The notes under the pieces were generated by a model. That model saw only the letters and a list, made by a program, of their open reading frames with translations. It made no database searches and was not told where the DNA came from. The translations under genes were made by a program, and so were the position numbers. Shown here piece after piece: positions 34,152-47,000 of a stretch of DNA of 64,000 nucleotides. The stretch is from NCBI RefSeq assembly GCF_019645875.1, contig NZ_CP081000.1:2542001-2606000 (forward strand), in the 5' to 3' direction. This DNA is from Mycolicibacterium senegalense (lineage in GTDB: Bacteria; Actinomycetota; Actinomycetes; Mycobacteriales; Mycobacteriaceae). Positions within the stretch are counted from its first letter, which is position 1. Every line of letters starts with the position of its first letter.

Positions 34152-35345
34152 ATGGAAGGTGCGGTAGCCGGGCTGGTCTTGTTGCTCGTGCTCGTCGTGT
34201 TCGCGATCATCGTCGTGGCCAAATCGGTTGCGCTCATTCCGCAGGCCGAGGCCGCGGTGATCGAGCGCCTCGGACGCTACAGCCGCACCGTGAGTGGTCA
34301 GCTGACGTTGCTGGTGCCGTTCATCGATCGGATCCGGGCCCGGGTGGACCTTCGTGAGCGCGTGGTGTCGTTCCCACCGCAGCCGGTGATCACCGAGGAC
34401 AATCTGACGCTCAACATCGACACCGTCGTCTATTTCCAGGTCACCAACCCGCAGGCCGCGGTGTACCAGATCAGCAACTACATCGTCGGCGTCGAACAGT
34501 TGACCACCACCACGCTGCGCAACGTGGTAGGCGGCATGACCCTGGAACAGACGCTGACCTCACGCGACTCGATCAATGCGCAGCTGCGCGGTGTGCTCGA
34601 CGAGGCGACCGGCCGGTGGGGCCTGCGGGTGGCGCGAGTCGAGTTGCGCAGCATCGACCCGCCGCCCTCGATCCAGGAGTCGATGGAAAAGCAGATGAAG
34701 GCGGACCGCGACAAGCGGGCCATGATCCTGACCGCCGAGGGTGTCCGGGAGTCCTCGATCAAGCAGGCCGAAGGCCAGAAGCAGTCGCAGATCCTGGCGG
34801 CCGAGGGGGCCAAGCAGGCCGCGATCCTGGCCGCCGAGGCCGACCGGCAGTCCCGGATGCTGCGGGCCCAGGGTGAGCGGGCGGCCCAGTACCTGCAGGC
34901 CCAGGGCCAGGCCAAGGCCATCGAGAAGACCTTCGCCGCGATCAAGGCGGGCCGGCCCACCCCCGAGATGCTGGCGTATCAGTACCTGCAGACGCTGCCG
35001 CAGATGGCCAAGGGGGAGGCCAACAAGGTCTGGCTGGTCCCCAGCGATTTCGGTTCGGCGCTGCAGGGATTCACCAAGCTGCTCGGTGCGCCGGGCGAGG
35101 ACGGCGTGTTCAGGTACACCCCGTCGCCGGTCGACGAGGACCTGCCCAAGCCCGAGGACGACAGCGACGAGGTCGCCGAGTGGTTCTCCACCGAGACCGA
35201 TCCGGCGATCGCTCAGGCCGTGGCGAAGGCCGAGGCCGAGGCGCGGGCCACCACGCCACCGCTGAATGCGACGCCGCCGGTGTCGTCATTGCAGCAGAAT
35301 CCGGCGCCCAACGAACTCGAGGGCGGCGCCCACCGGGCGCCGTAG
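34152..35345 (+). CDS. SPFH/band 7 (stomatin/QmcA-like) membrane protein
   Basis: The 397-residue protein has one N-terminal helix (GLVLLLVLVVFAIIVVAKSV), then the band-7 domain (QAEAAVIERLGRYSRTVSGQL to NVVGGMTLEQTL), a long Ala/Gln/Glu-rich coiled coil (about residues 190-265) and a disordered Pro-rich C-terminus. It probably forms oligomeric rings at the membrane with the NfeD partner. It corresponds to Rv1488. Confidence 0.92.
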   Translation: MEGAVAGLVLLLVLVVFAIIVVAKSVALIPQAEAAVIERLGRYSRTVSGQLTLLVPFIDRIRARVDLRERVVSFPPQPVITEDNLTLNIDTVVYFQVTNPQAAVYQISNYIVGVEQLTTTTLRNVVGGMTLEQTLTSRDSINAQLRGVLDEATGRWGLRVARVELRSIDPPPSIQESMEKQMKADRDKRAMILTAEGVRESSIKQAEGQKQSQILAAEGAKQAAILAAEADRQSRMLRAQGERAAQYLQAQGQAKAIEKTFAAIKAGRPTPEMLAYQYLQTLPQMAKGEANKVWLVPSDFGSALQGFTKLLGAPGEDGVFRYTPSPVDEDLPKPEDDSDEVAEWFSTETDPAIAQAVAKAEAEARATTPPLNATPPVSSLQQNPAPNELEGGAHRAP

Positions 35346-35353
35346 TGCCGTGC

Positions 35354-36121
35354 TCACGGTTCGGTGAGTGTGGGTGAGATGTCGACCGACGGCGGCGTGT
35401 CGGCCTGCAGACGCGCACGCTCGCGGTGGTGGTCGCGGCGGTGGAGCCGCATCTCATAGACCAGCCCGGCGATACCGAGTGCGGCAGTGCTCAACGACAC
35501 CAGAATCAGCGCCGGGCTGATGTTTCCGGTCAACGCGTCACCCAGGACCACCACGGCGGCGGTGCCCGGGAACAACCCCACCAGAGTCGCCAGTGTGTAG
35601 GGCACGACGCGCACGGCGGACGCTCCGGCCGCATAGTTCAGTACCGAGAACGGCACAGCCGGGATCAACCGCATGGACAGCACCACGGGCCAGCCGCGCC
35701 GGCGCAGCCGGGTGTCCAACGAATCGATCCGGGGGTGTGGCACCAGCCGACTGAGCTGCCAGCCCGCCGCCCGGATCAGGAACAACGCCAGCACCGCGCT
35801 GACCGCACTGGCCGCGACCGCGATCACCACACCAAGCACCGGTCCGAACAGCAGGCCGGCGGCCAGGGTGAAGGCCGTGCGGGGGAACGGGAAGACCGTC
35901 ACCAGGATGTGGGCGCCGAGGAATGCCAGCGGGAACCACGGCCCCACCGAGGTGGCCCAATCCCGCATCTGCATGGCGGTCGGTAAGGGAACCAGTACTG
36001 CCACTGCGACAAGAATCACAATGCCGGCCAGCAGGCCCACGATCCGCCTGGGTGGCAACTGGGAGGCCGTCGCGAGCACTGCGGCGCGTACTACGCGCAG
36101 GGTTCTGACGACGGGTTTCAC
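35354..36121 (-). CDS. TVP38/TMEM64 (DedA-like) membrane protein
   Basis: The 255-residue protein has five to six helices and the core FPFPRTAFTLAAGLLFGPVLGVVIAVAASAVSAV with RLIPAVPFSVLNYAAGAS, the conserved motif of the VTT/DedA superfamily. It is probably a lipid scramblase or flippase in the cytoplasmic membrane. The C-terminus is basic and cytoplasmic. It converges with the SPFH gene (8 bases) and is divergent from mutA. It corresponds to Rv1491c. Confidence 0.88.
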   Translation of the reverse strand: MKPVVRTLRVVRAAVLATASQLPPRRIVGLLAGIVILVAVAVLVPLPTAMQMRDWATSVGPWFPLAFLGAHILVTVFPFPRTAFTLAAGLLFGPVLGVVIAVAASAVSAVLALFLIRAAGWQLSRLVPHPRIDSLDTRLRRRGWPVVLSMRLIPAVPFSVLNYAAGASAVRVVPYTLATLVGLFPGTAAVVVLGDALTGNISPALILVSLSTAALGIAGLVYEMRLHRRDHHRERARLQADTPPSVDISPTLTEP

Positions 36122-36265
36122 GTTTTACAACAGTACGGGCCGACGGCGCGGAGCACCGTTGGGTGTAACCGCGAGTCCGCCCACCGGCGGTCAGCGTCGT
36201 GATGGCGATCATTTAGCCTGATGGACGAGTGGGTAGGTCACACGCTGCGATAACAGGAGATGCGG

Positions 36266-38140
36266 GTGTCGTTACAGGGGAGTAGTGCGGTCGAGTCGGA
36301 CCGTCAGCAGTGGCGGACGGCCGTCGCGGGCGTGCTGGCCAAGAGCAGTCGGCGGGACGTTGCCGATCTGCCTGCCGAGCCGGAACGCCTACTGGATTCG
36401 CAAACCTACGAAGGTTTCGCGATCCGGCCGCTGTACACGAGTCTGGACGCCCTTCCGGAGCCCAGCCTGCCGGGGCAGTGGCCGTTCGTGCGCGGTGGCG
36501 ACGCCCTTCGTGACGTGAAGTCCGGCTGGAAGGTCGTCGAGAGCTTCCCCGCGGTCGCGGGCACCGCCGTGGGCACGGTCAACGGTGCGGTGCTGGTGGC
36601 GCTGACCGAGGGGGCCAGCGCGCTGGCCCTGCGGGTCGGCGGCGAGGACGGTATCGCCCTGGGCGAACTGGACCGACTGCTCGACGGCGTGTACCTGGAC
36701 CTGGTGCCGGTGATCTTCGAAGGCGTCGGGAACGCCGGCGCGGATCTAGGGTCCGCGGCCGGCGCGCTGCTGCCCCTCCTCGAAAACCTCGACGACGACC
36801 AGCGCTCGCGGCTGGCGATCGACCTCGGCGCCGATCCGCTGACCGCGCCGCTCTCCGGGCAGTCCGCCGTTGACGACGCCGACCTGTTGGCAACCGTCGC
36901 CAAGCTCACCGGTTACTCCGGCGGAGTGCGTGCGATCACCGTCGACGGCCCGGCTTTCCACAACCTCGGTGCCAGCGCGGCCTGGGAGCTCGCGGGTTCT
37001 ATCGCCGCAGCCGTCGCCTACCTGCGCATCCTCGGCGACAGCGGGGTTTCGGTGCCGGATGCGTTGCGCCAGATCAGTTTCCGCTACGCCGCTGACGACG
37101 ATCAGTTCATGACCATCGCCAAGCTGCGCGTCGCACGGCAGCTCTGGGCCCGGGTTGCCGAGGTGGTCGGCGCCGACTGTGCAGATGACGCCGGAGCTGC
37201 GCGCATTCATGCCGTGACCTCGCTGCCGATGATGACCCAGCGCGACCCGTGGGTGAACATGCTGCGCACCACGCTGGCCGCCTTCTCCGCGGGCGTCGGG
37301 GGAGCCGACACCGTGCAGGTGCTTCCGTTCGACGCCGCGATTCCCGGCGGTCTGGACGGGACGTCGACGAGTTTCGCCCGCCGCATCGCCCGCAACACAC
37401 AACTGCTGCTGCTGGAGGAGTCGCACATCGGTCAGGTGCTCGACCCCGCCGGTGGTTCCTGGTTCGTGGAGGATCTGACCGCGCAACTGGCCGAGCAGGC
37501 GTGGGCACACTTCCAGGACATCGAGGCGCGTGGCGGATTCGTCGCTGCCCGCGACCACATCACCGCCCAGATCGCCGAGGTGGCAGCCCGGCGCAGTGAC
37601 GACATCGCCCACCGACGCACCGCGATCACCGGCGTCAACGAGTTCCCGAACCTTGACGAAAAGCCGCTCCCACAAGGAGCTTCGGCATCGTCGATCGCGC
37701 GTTACGCGGCCGGGTTCGAGGCGCTGCGCGACCGCTCGGACGCCTTCCTGGCGGCCAACGGAGCCCGGCCCAAGGTGCTGCTGCTGCCGCTCGGCCCGCT
37801 GGCCGAGCACAACATCCGGGCCACGTTCGCGTCGAACCTGCTGGCTTCCGGCGGGATCGAGGCGATCAACCCCGGACCCCTCGACGCGGCTGCGATCGCC
37901 GGGGCCGTGGCCGAAGCCGGTGCACCGACGGTGGCCGTGCTGTGCGGCACTGACACCCGCTACGGCGCTGAGGCCTCGGACGCGGTAGCGGCGGCGCGGG
38001 CCGCCGGTGTCCGCGAGGTGCTGCTGGCCGGCCCGGAGAAGGCCGTCGCCGAGGCCGACTCGAAACCCGACGGATACCTGACCGCCAAAATCGATGCGGT
38101 CCAAGCTTTGTCGAACCTGCTCACCGGACTGGGGGCCTGA
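36266..38140 (+). CDS. mutA: Methylmalonyl-CoA mutase small (beta) subunit
   Basis: The 624-residue protein is related to MutB but is the non-catalytic partner. The TIM-barrel part is visible ([23 protein letters not shown], then [26 protein letters not shown]). The C-terminal B12-like domain lacks the DxHxxG cobalamin motif ([21 protein letters not shown] instead). GTG 36266 is preferred over ATG 36260 because AGGAG abuts the ATG and is correctly spaced from the GTG. The gene is followed within 2 bases by mutB. The heterodimer interconverts methylmalonyl-CoA and succinyl-CoA. Confidence 0.93.
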   Translation: MSLQGSSAVESDRQQWRTAVAGVLAKSSRRDVADLPAEPERLLDSQTYEGFAIRPLYTSLDALPEPSLPGQWPFVRGGDALRDVKSGWKVVESFPAVAGTAVGTVNGAVLVALTEGASALALRVGGEDGIALGELDRLLDGVYLDLVPVIFEGVGNAGADLGSAAGALLPLLENLDDDQRSRLAIDLGADPLTAPLSGQSAVDDADLLATVAKLTGYSGGVRAITVDGPAFHNLGASAAWELAGSIAAAVAYLRILGDSGVSVPDALRQISFRYAADDDQFMTIAKLRVARQLWARVAEVVGADCADDAGAARIHAVTSLPMMTQRDPWVNMLRTTLAAFSAGVGGADTVQVLPFDAAIPGGLDGTSTSFARRIARNTQLLLLEESHIGQVLDPAGGSWFVEDLTAQLAEQAWAHFQDIEARGGFVAARDHITAQIAEVAARRSDDIAHRRTAITGVNEFPNLDEKPLPQGASASSIARYAAGFEALRDRSDAFLAANGARPKVLLLPLGPLAEHNIRATFASNLLASGGIEAINPGPLDAAAIAGAVAEAGAPTVAVLCGTDTRYGAEASDAVAAARAAGVREVLLAGPEKAVAEADSKPDGYLTAKIDAVQALSNLLTGLGA

Positions 38141-38141
38141 G

Positions 38142-40403
<2,262 letters not shown>

Positions 40404-40405
40404 TA

Positions 40406-41380
40406 GTGGCTGCATCAGTTCCCGAGCTGGCGGCCGCTATCCGCAGTGGTGACCGCGCCGCACTGGCGCGGGCCATCACGATGGTGGAATCCACCCGCGC
40501 CGACCATCGTGACCAGGCTCAACAGTTGCTGCTGGAGCTGATGCCCGAGGCGGGCAGAGCTCAACACATCGGCATCACGGGAGTTCCCGGCGTCGGCAAG
40601 TCGACGACCATCGAAGCCCTCGGTATGTACCTGATCGAGGCTGGGCACAGGGTCGCGGTCCTGGCGGTGGATCCGTCGTCGACCCGCACCGGCGGCTCCA
40701 TCCTGGGTGACAAGACCCGGATGGCCCGCCTGGCGGTGCATCCCGATGCCTACATCCGGCCGTCGCCGACCTCCGGAACGCTCGGCGGGGTGGCCAAGGC
40801 TACCCGCGAGACCATCGTGCTGCTGGAGGCGGCGGGCTACGACGTGATCCTGGTCGAGACGGTGGGGGTGGGGCAGTCGGAGGTCACGGTGTCGAACATG
40901 GTCGACACCTTCGTGTTCCTCACCCTGGCCCGCACCGGTGACCAGCTGCAGGGCATCAAGAAGGGTGTGCTGGAGCTGGCCGACGTGATCGTGGTGAACA
41001 AGGCCGACGGCGAGCACGCGATCGAGGCCAAGGCAGCCGCTCGCGAACTGACGGGTGCCATCCGTCTCATCTATCCGCGCGAAACACTCTGGCGGCCACC
41101 GGTTCTCACGATGAGTGCAATCGAAGGCCACGGGTTGGCCGAGCTGTGGGAGACGGTGCTCAAACACCGCGAGGTGCTCTCCGAGGCCGGCGAGTTCGAG
41201 GCCAGGCGTCGCGCACAGCAGGTGGACTGGACCTGGTCCATGGTGCGCGACACGGTGTTGGACCGGGTGATGTCGCATCCCGGCGTCCGCAGCATCCGCG
41301 ACGAGGTGGAGCGCCGAGTGCGCGAGGGCGAACTGACCCCCGCCCTGGCCGCCCAGGAAATACTCGACGCGGCCGACTGA
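40406..41380 (+). CDS. meaB: Methylmalonyl-CoA mutase chaperone GTPase (MeaB)
   Basis: The 324-residue G3E GTPase has the P-loop GVPGVGKS at residues 59-66, the switch segment VETVGVGQSE and NKADG as the guanine-specificity motif. It protects the mutase and gates cobalamin loading and exchange. GTG 40406 lies 2 bases after mutB, so the three genes form one operon. The toxin-antitoxin pair (mazE/mazF) found before the orthologue in M. tuberculosis is absent here. Confidence 0.95.
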   Translation: MAASVPELAAAIRSGDRAALARAITMVESTRADHRDQAQQLLLELMPEAGRAQHIGITGVPGVGKSTTIEALGMYLIEAGHRVAVLAVDPSSTRTGGSILGDKTRMARLAVHPDAYIRPSPTSGTLGGVAKATRETIVLLEAAGYDVILVETVGVGQSEVTVSNMVDTFVFLTLARTGDQLQGIKKGVLELADVIVVNKADGEHAIEAKAAARELTGAIRLIYPRETLWRPPVLTMSAIEGHGLAELWETVLKHREVLSEAGEFEARRRAQQVDWTWSMVRDTVLDRVMSHPGVRSIRDEVERRVREGELTPALAAQEILDAAD

Positions 41381-41389
41381 GATGAGGAC

Positions 41390-41722
41390 ATGATGGCGAA
41401 TGTGCGTGTGCTGGTGGCCGCCGCGATGGTCGGTGGTGCGGTGTTGACCGGTTGTGGCGGTGGCGGTTCGACCGATCCCGCACCCACGGTGGCCAAGACC
41501 AAGCTGCAAACCATGGCGAAGGAGAAGTTGGAAGCCGCGGCCAAACGCAAAGCCAAGTCTGTGACCTGCGACGATGGGATCGTCGGCAAGGTGGGGACGA
41601 CCCAGCGTTGTGTGCTGACAGCCAAGGACGGCACCAAGTACGGCGTCACGGCGACGGTCAAGGCTGTCGAGTCCGGCAAGGTCAATGTGGACTTCAAGGT
41701 GGACGACAAGCCGAGCTCGTGA
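41390..41722 (+). CDS. DUF4333-type lipoprotein
   Basis: The 110-residue product has a lipoprotein signal (VRVLVAAAMVGGAVLTGCGGG, lipobox LTGC with the lipidated Cys at about residue 22). The mature domain of about 85 residues has a cysteine pair (VTCDDGIVGKVGTTQRC) typical of DUF4333 proteins. It is probably anchored to the outer face of the membrane. ATG 41390 or 41393. It follows meaB by 9 bases. Function unknown. Confidence 0.8.
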   Translation: MMANVRVLVAAAMVGGAVLTGCGGGGSTDPAPTVAKTKLQTMAKEKLEAAAKRKAKSVTCDDGIVGKVGTTQRCVLTAKDGTKYGVTATVKAVESGKVNVDFKVDDKPSS

Positions 41723-41785
41723 CCGGTTGGCCCATCTCAGGGCTAACAGGTGGATAACGCATCTGGAATTTGCCGGGGGTCCAGG

Positions 41786-41791
41786 TAAATT
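41786..41791 (+). promoter_or_regulatory. Candidate -10 element, leaderless start
   Basis: TAAATT matches TANNNT and ends 7 bases before GTG 41799. It supports GTG 41799 as the lipL start and an independent promoter after the lipoprotein gene. Confidence 0.45.
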
Positions 41792-41798
41792 CAGGTGT

Positions 41799-43064
41799 GT
41801 GACCGATCACAACGGTGAGCGCGACGAGGCGCTCCCACATGGTGTCCAGGGCGCAGCGGACAGGAACTTCGCCTGTACCGTTCGCGGGTTCTCGAAGCTG
41901 TTTCCCGGCCGCAAGTACGGCGGTGGAGCGCTGGCGATCCTTCAGGACGGTGAACCTGTCGTGGACGTCTGGACCGGCTATTCGGACCGCGCAGGTACGC
42001 AGCACTGGACAGCTGACACCGGTGCGATGGTGTTCTCCGCGACGAAAGGGATGGCCTCCACGGTCATCCACCGGCTCGTCGACCGCGGATTGCTCGGATA
42101 CGACCTGCCGGTGAGTGCGTATTGGCCCGAATTCGGGGCCAATGGCAAATCCGCGATCACCGTGCGGCAGGTGATGGCGCACGAAGCAGGGCTGTCCCAG
42201 CTCAACGGCGTCAGCAAAGCGGATCTACTGGATCACCTGGTGATGGAGAGCCGGGTCGCCGCTGCGCCGGTGAACTCGCTTCTGTACGGCAAGCCGGCCT
42301 ATCACGCGCTGACCTACGGCTGGCTGTTGTCGGGTCTGGCCCGCGCGGTCACCGGGAAGGGTATGCGCGAACTGATCCGCACCGAGCTGGCGGAGCCGTT
42401 GGGCACGGACGGGCTACACCTTGGGCGCCCACCGTTGCACGCTCCCACCCGGCCCGCGCAGATTCTCGGCCCGCAACGGCGTTGGCCCAATTACTTCTTC
42501 GACTTCGTGGCGCCGCGGGTTGCCGCGTTGAACTTCTCCGGCGCGTTCGGCTCGATGTATTTCCCCGGCGTGATGTCGCTCGTGCAGGGGGAGACTCCGT
42601 TCCTCGACGCGGAGGCGCCCGCGGTCAATGGCGTGGCTACCGCGCGCGGTCTGGCCAGGATGTATGGCGCGATCGCCAACCGGGGCCGGCTCAACGGCGT
42701 GGAATACCTGTCCGAGCGCACCGTGGCCGGGTTGACCGGTGCGTCTGGTATCCGCGCGGACCGGAATCTGGGGGTGCCGCTCGGCTTCCACCTCGGGTAC
42801 CACTCGGTGCCGTTCGGGATCATGCCCGGATTCGGGCACGTCGGGCTCGGCGGTTCGGTCGGCTGGGCGGATCCGGCCAGCGGCCTGGCGATCGGGTTCG
42901 TGCACAACCGCTTGTTGACCCCGATGGTGCTCGACATGGCCGCGTTCGTGGGTCTGAACGCACTTATTCGCAAGGACGTGGCTCGTGCGCGTGAGCGCGG
43001 ATACGCCGCCGTGCCCGATCTCGGGGCGGCACCGCACGAGGTGTCCAAACCCGTGGCCGGATAG
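41799..43064 (+). CDS. lipL: Serine beta-lactamase-like esterase (LipL-like)
   Basis: The 421-residue family VIII esterase has the SxxK motif in SATKGMAS, a Tyr in YGWLLSG and a C-terminal GFGHVGLGGS. No signal peptide precedes the conserved part, so it is predicted cytoplasmic or associated with the cell envelope by other means. It hydrolyses esters, with lipase or esterase activity reported for the M. tuberculosis protein (Rv1497). GTG 41799 is chosen because of the -10 element at the right distance. A strong terminator follows. Confidence 0.85.
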   Translation: MTDHNGERDEALPHGVQGAADRNFACTVRGFSKLFPGRKYGGGALAILQDGEPVVDVWTGYSDRAGTQHWTADTGAMVFSATKGMASTVIHRLVDRGLLGYDLPVSAYWPEFGANGKSAITVRQVMAHEAGLSQLNGVSKADLLDHLVMESRVAAAPVNSLLYGKPAYHALTYGWLLSGLARAVTGKGMRELIRTELAEPLGTDGLHLGRPPLHAPTRPAQILGPQRRWPNYFFDFVAPRVAALNFSGAFGSMYFPGVMSLVQGETPFLDAEAPAVNGVATARGLARMYGAIANRGRLNGVEYLSERTVAGLTGASGIRADRNLGVPLGFHLGYHSVPFGIMPGFGHVGLGGSVGWADPASGLAIGFVHNRLLTPMVLDMAAFVGLNALIRKDVARARERGYAAVPDLGAAPHEVSKPVAG

Positions 43065-44040
43065 CCCGTTCCGCTGTCCGATCCCGAGCCGGCCTGACGA
43101 ATACCGTCAGGCCGGCTTTTTCGTTGCGGCTGGTGGGAAGCGGTCCGGGAACGGTGGTGTACCGCCGCCGGTATGCCGTGATTTAAGTCACATGAGGTCC
43201 CAGATGTGGGACGGTCTTCCCCGCGTTGCAGCGCATGTCCACCGTTAACCTGCGTCGATTTGCTTTCAGTAGACAGATTGTGGGTTCTGTCACGCCCGTG
43301 CCTCGGTGGTGGTCTGCATCTCAACCGGCTCGGCCTCGGCGCCCCACATTGGTACGTGCACGTCCCAGGATTGCGACTCGTCTGGGTCCCATCATGATCA
43401 CCGCAGGTTAATCACGTTGCATAGTCAAGCAGCACCATTAGCTGATGGGTGAATCGGGTACACATTCGTACCGTAATCGCGCGTCGGATGAGCGGAACGT
43501 GAATTCGGTTCAACTACAGTTTCGGCAGTTTGCGTACTGGTAGCCAGCTAACTTGAGTCAGCGTGACTGTGGATTAACTGTGAACCCGAAATTGGACACC
43601 GTTTGCGTGCGCTGGACAACATGCGAAATGGTGTTCGCCCATGTTGAAAGCGACGCGCGACTAGTTAGCGGGATAAATACTTACGCTTCGATCATGGTCG
43701 GGTCGTTTGGAACCAATAGTGTTGCACTGCAAGCGAATTCAGGTAGTTCCAGGTGGTACCAGGACCTTTGCGGGTGTCGCACCAGGTAAATTGACTGGCC
43801 CTGTCAGTTTTTGCCAATCGCTTCCGCCAGCGAACAGGTGACCGTTTTTGAGATCGGATGTTTCCAACATCTAGGGTGGGCCGCACGCTACGCTACGGAC
43901 CTTCGTTGGCAACGACTCGAGCCGGATATGGGGATTCGGTACCGTGCGTCGATGACAACGTGGCACACATTCTTTTCCACAGTCTTAGTACGTTGATCGG
44001 AGCTTTGCTCGCAGATCACATCGAGAGAGGTTGAGCCGAC
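43065..44040. other. Gene-free gap, lower GC, before the lipid cluster
   Basis: This gap of 976 bases holds no credible gene. Short open frames occur but lack coding character and ribosome sites. GC is about 53 percent over 43441-44040 by hand count, clearly below the surrounding genes. It starts with the lipL terminator and contains a small palindrome (GTCCCA, 43197-43202, with TGGGAC, 43207-43212) and a TTGACT hexamer at 43791-43796 that has no clear -10. The control region of the pks gene must lie here. Low GC would suit binding by Lsr2. Confidence 0.6.
43088..43121 (+). terminator. Strong intrinsic terminator after lipL
   Basis: GCCGGCCTGACG (43088-43099) and its exact complement (43105-43116) form a 12-base stem with a 5-base loop, followed by TTTTT (43117-43121). 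It stands 23 bases after the lipL stop. This is a textbook factor-independent terminator, uncommon in mycobacteria. It separates the core genes from the cluster. Confidence 0.85.
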
Positions 44041-47000
44041 TTGGCCGAGACTCCAGTGACCCCGATTGCCGTCATCGGCATGGGCTGCCGGCTCCCGGGC
44101 CAGATCGAATCTCCCGAACAGTTCTGGGCGGCACTTCTGCAAGGTGACGACCTGGTCACCGAGGTACCGGCCGAGCGGTGGGACGCCCAGGAGTTCTATG
44201 ACCCAGAACCCGGGGTCCCCGGCCGGTCGGTGTCGAAGTGGGGAGCGTTCCTCCACGACGTGGCCGGGTTCGACACCGGATTCTTCGGGATCAGCGAACG
44301 CGAGGCCACGGCGATCGACCCCCAGCACCGCCTGCTGCTGGAAACCGCCTGGGAAGCGATCGAACACGCGGGTATCGACCCGGCCTCCCTGTCCGGATCG
44401 CTGACCGGGGTGTTCATGGGGCTCACCCATGGCGATTACCAGCTGCTCGCCGCGGATGCCCACTCGATCGAGGGGCCCTACGGCTTCACCGGCAACAACT
44501 TCAGCCTGGCCTCCGGCCGGATCGCCTATCACCTGGGTGCGCACGGCCCTGCCTACTCGGTGGACTCGGCCTGCTCATCGAGCTTGCTGGCAGTGCACAA
44601 CGCCTGCCGCAGCCTGCACGACGGCGAGAGCGACGTCGCTCTGGCCGGCGGGGTGTGCATCGTGCTCGAGCCCCGCAAGCTGGCCTCGGGTTCGGCTCAG
44701 GGCATGTTGTCCCCGACCGGCCACTGCCACGCGTTCGACGTGGCGGCCGACGGGTTCGTGGCCGGAGAGGCCGCCGCGGTGGTCATGCTCAAGCGATTGG
44801 CCGACGCCGAACGCGACGGTGATCGTGTGCTGGCAGTCATTCGCGGTACCGCGGTGAATCAGGACGGTCGCACGGTGAACATCGCCACCCCGTCGCGCGA
44901 CGCCCAGGAGGCGGTATACCGGGCGGCGCTGGCCGCGGCCGCGGTGGACCCGGCCACCGTCGGGCTCGTCGAGGCGCACGGCACGGGCACTCCGGTCGGC
45001 GACCCGATCGAGTTCGCAAGCCTGGCTGCCGTTTACGGGACGGCCGCGCCGTGCGCGTTGGGCTCGTCGAAGACCAACTTCGGTCACAGCCAATCGGCCT
45101 CGGGCGTGGTCGGCCTGATGAAGGCCGTGCTGGCGCTGCAGCACGGCATCGTTCCGCCCAACCTGCATTTCACCCGCCTGCCTGACGAAATGGCGCGCAT
45201 CGACACAGACCTGTTCGTCCCGAAGGAGACCGTCGATTGGCCGGTCGCCGGGCCGCATCCGCGCCGGGCAGCGGTGTCGTCCTACGGCTTGTCCGGCACC
45301 AACGTGCACGCCGTGCTGGAGCAGGCGCCCGACGCCGAAGGGGTCGCCGGCCCGCGGGGCCGCGCCGGGTCCTCACTGTTCGCGCTCTCGGCGACATCTG
45401 CCGAAGCGCTTCGGGATACCGCGGGCCGATTGGCCGAGTGGCTGGCCGACCGGGCCGACGTCGACCTGACCGATCTGGCCTACACGCTGGCGCGCCGACG
45501 TGCGCACCGGCCGGTGCGCACCGCGGTACTCGCCGAGGATCGGGTGAGCCTGATCGCCGGGCTGCGTGAGATCGCCGACGGCGAAGTGCCTTTCGAGCCC
45601 GCCGTGGCGCAGGACGAGCGCGGTCCGGTATGGGTTTTCTCCGGCCAGGGATCGCAATGGGCCGGGATGGGTGCCGGGCTGCTGGCCTCCGAGCCTGCGT
45701 TCGCGGCGGCCATCGCCGAGATCGATCCGCTCATCGCGCGTGAGTCCGGATTCTCGGTCACCGAGGCGATGACGGCACCCGGCGTGGTGACCGGCATCGA
45801 CCGGGTGCAGCCCACGGTGTTCGCCGTCCAGCTCGCGTTGGCGGCGACCCTGCGTGCGCGTGGCGCCGAACCCGGTGCCGTGATCGGACATTCGATGGGT
45901 GAGGTGGCCGCCGCGGTCGTGTCCGGGGTGCTGTCGCTCGAAGACGGCGTCAAGGTGATCTGCCGACGCTCGCGGCTGATGGCGACCCTGGCCGGTGCCG
46001 GTGCCATGGCGTCGGTCGAGCTGCCCGCCCAGCAGGTGCTCTCGGAGTTGGCCGCACGCGGCGTCAACGACGTGGTGCTGGCGGTGGTGGCGTCACCGAA
46101 GTCGACCGTGGTCGGCGGGGCGAAGGAGTCGATCCGCGCGCTCATCGCCGAGTGGGAGAGCCGCGACATCATGGCCCGCGAGGTCGCGGTCGACGTGGCA
46201 TCGCACACCCCGCAGGTCGACCCGATCCTCGATCAGCTCGCCGACGAGCTCACCGATCTCGACCCCGCCGAACCGACCATCCCGTACTACTCGGCCACCT
46301 TGTACGACCCACGCGATCTGGCTGAATGGGATGCGGACTACTGGGTGGACAACCTGCGGCACACCGTGCGATTCGCGGCTGCGGTGCAAGCTGCGCTCGA
46401 AGACGGATTCCGGGTGTTCACCGAGCTCGCGCCCCATCCACTGCTGACCCACGCCGTAGACCAGACCGCACGCACCCTCGACATCCCGCACATGGCCCTG
46501 GCCACCATGCGGCGCGACCAGGAGCTGACTGGCGGCTTGCTCGGGGCGGTGGCCGACTTGCACAGTGCCGGCGCCCGGGTCGACTTCGCAGCGGTGTGCC
46601 AGCAGGGCCGGCTCATCGACGCACCGTTGCCCGTCTGGAATCGCCAGCAGTTGATGCTGGTTCGCGATCCCAACGAGCTCGCCCCCGGCGGGGCCGTGCT
46701 GGCGGTGCATCCACTGCTCGGCGCGCACGTGCGGCTCGCCGAAGAGCCCGAACGCCATGTGTGGCAGTCCGACGTCGGCACGGACACGCAGCCGTGGCTG
46801 GCTGATCACCAGGTGCACAACGTCGCAGCCTTGCCGGGTGCGGTCTATTGCGAGATGGCGCTGGCGGCCGGGCGGGCGGTCGTCGGGGATGCCGCAGAAC
46901 TGCGCGATATCTCGTTCGAGCAGATGCTCCTGCTCGAGGAACAGAGTCTGGTGTCGGCGTCGGCGACCGTAACCGGCGACGGGGCAGCCGATTTCGTGGT

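Noticed and set aside
36122..36265. Cobalamin riboswitch before mutA
   Set aside because: I see no B12-box pattern in the 144 bases, and the mutase operon is not usually riboswitch-controlled in mycobacteria.
43185..43996. Several short open frames of 60-88 codons in the gap before pks
   Set aside because: No ribosome sites, no conserved motifs, low GC and no frame preference.
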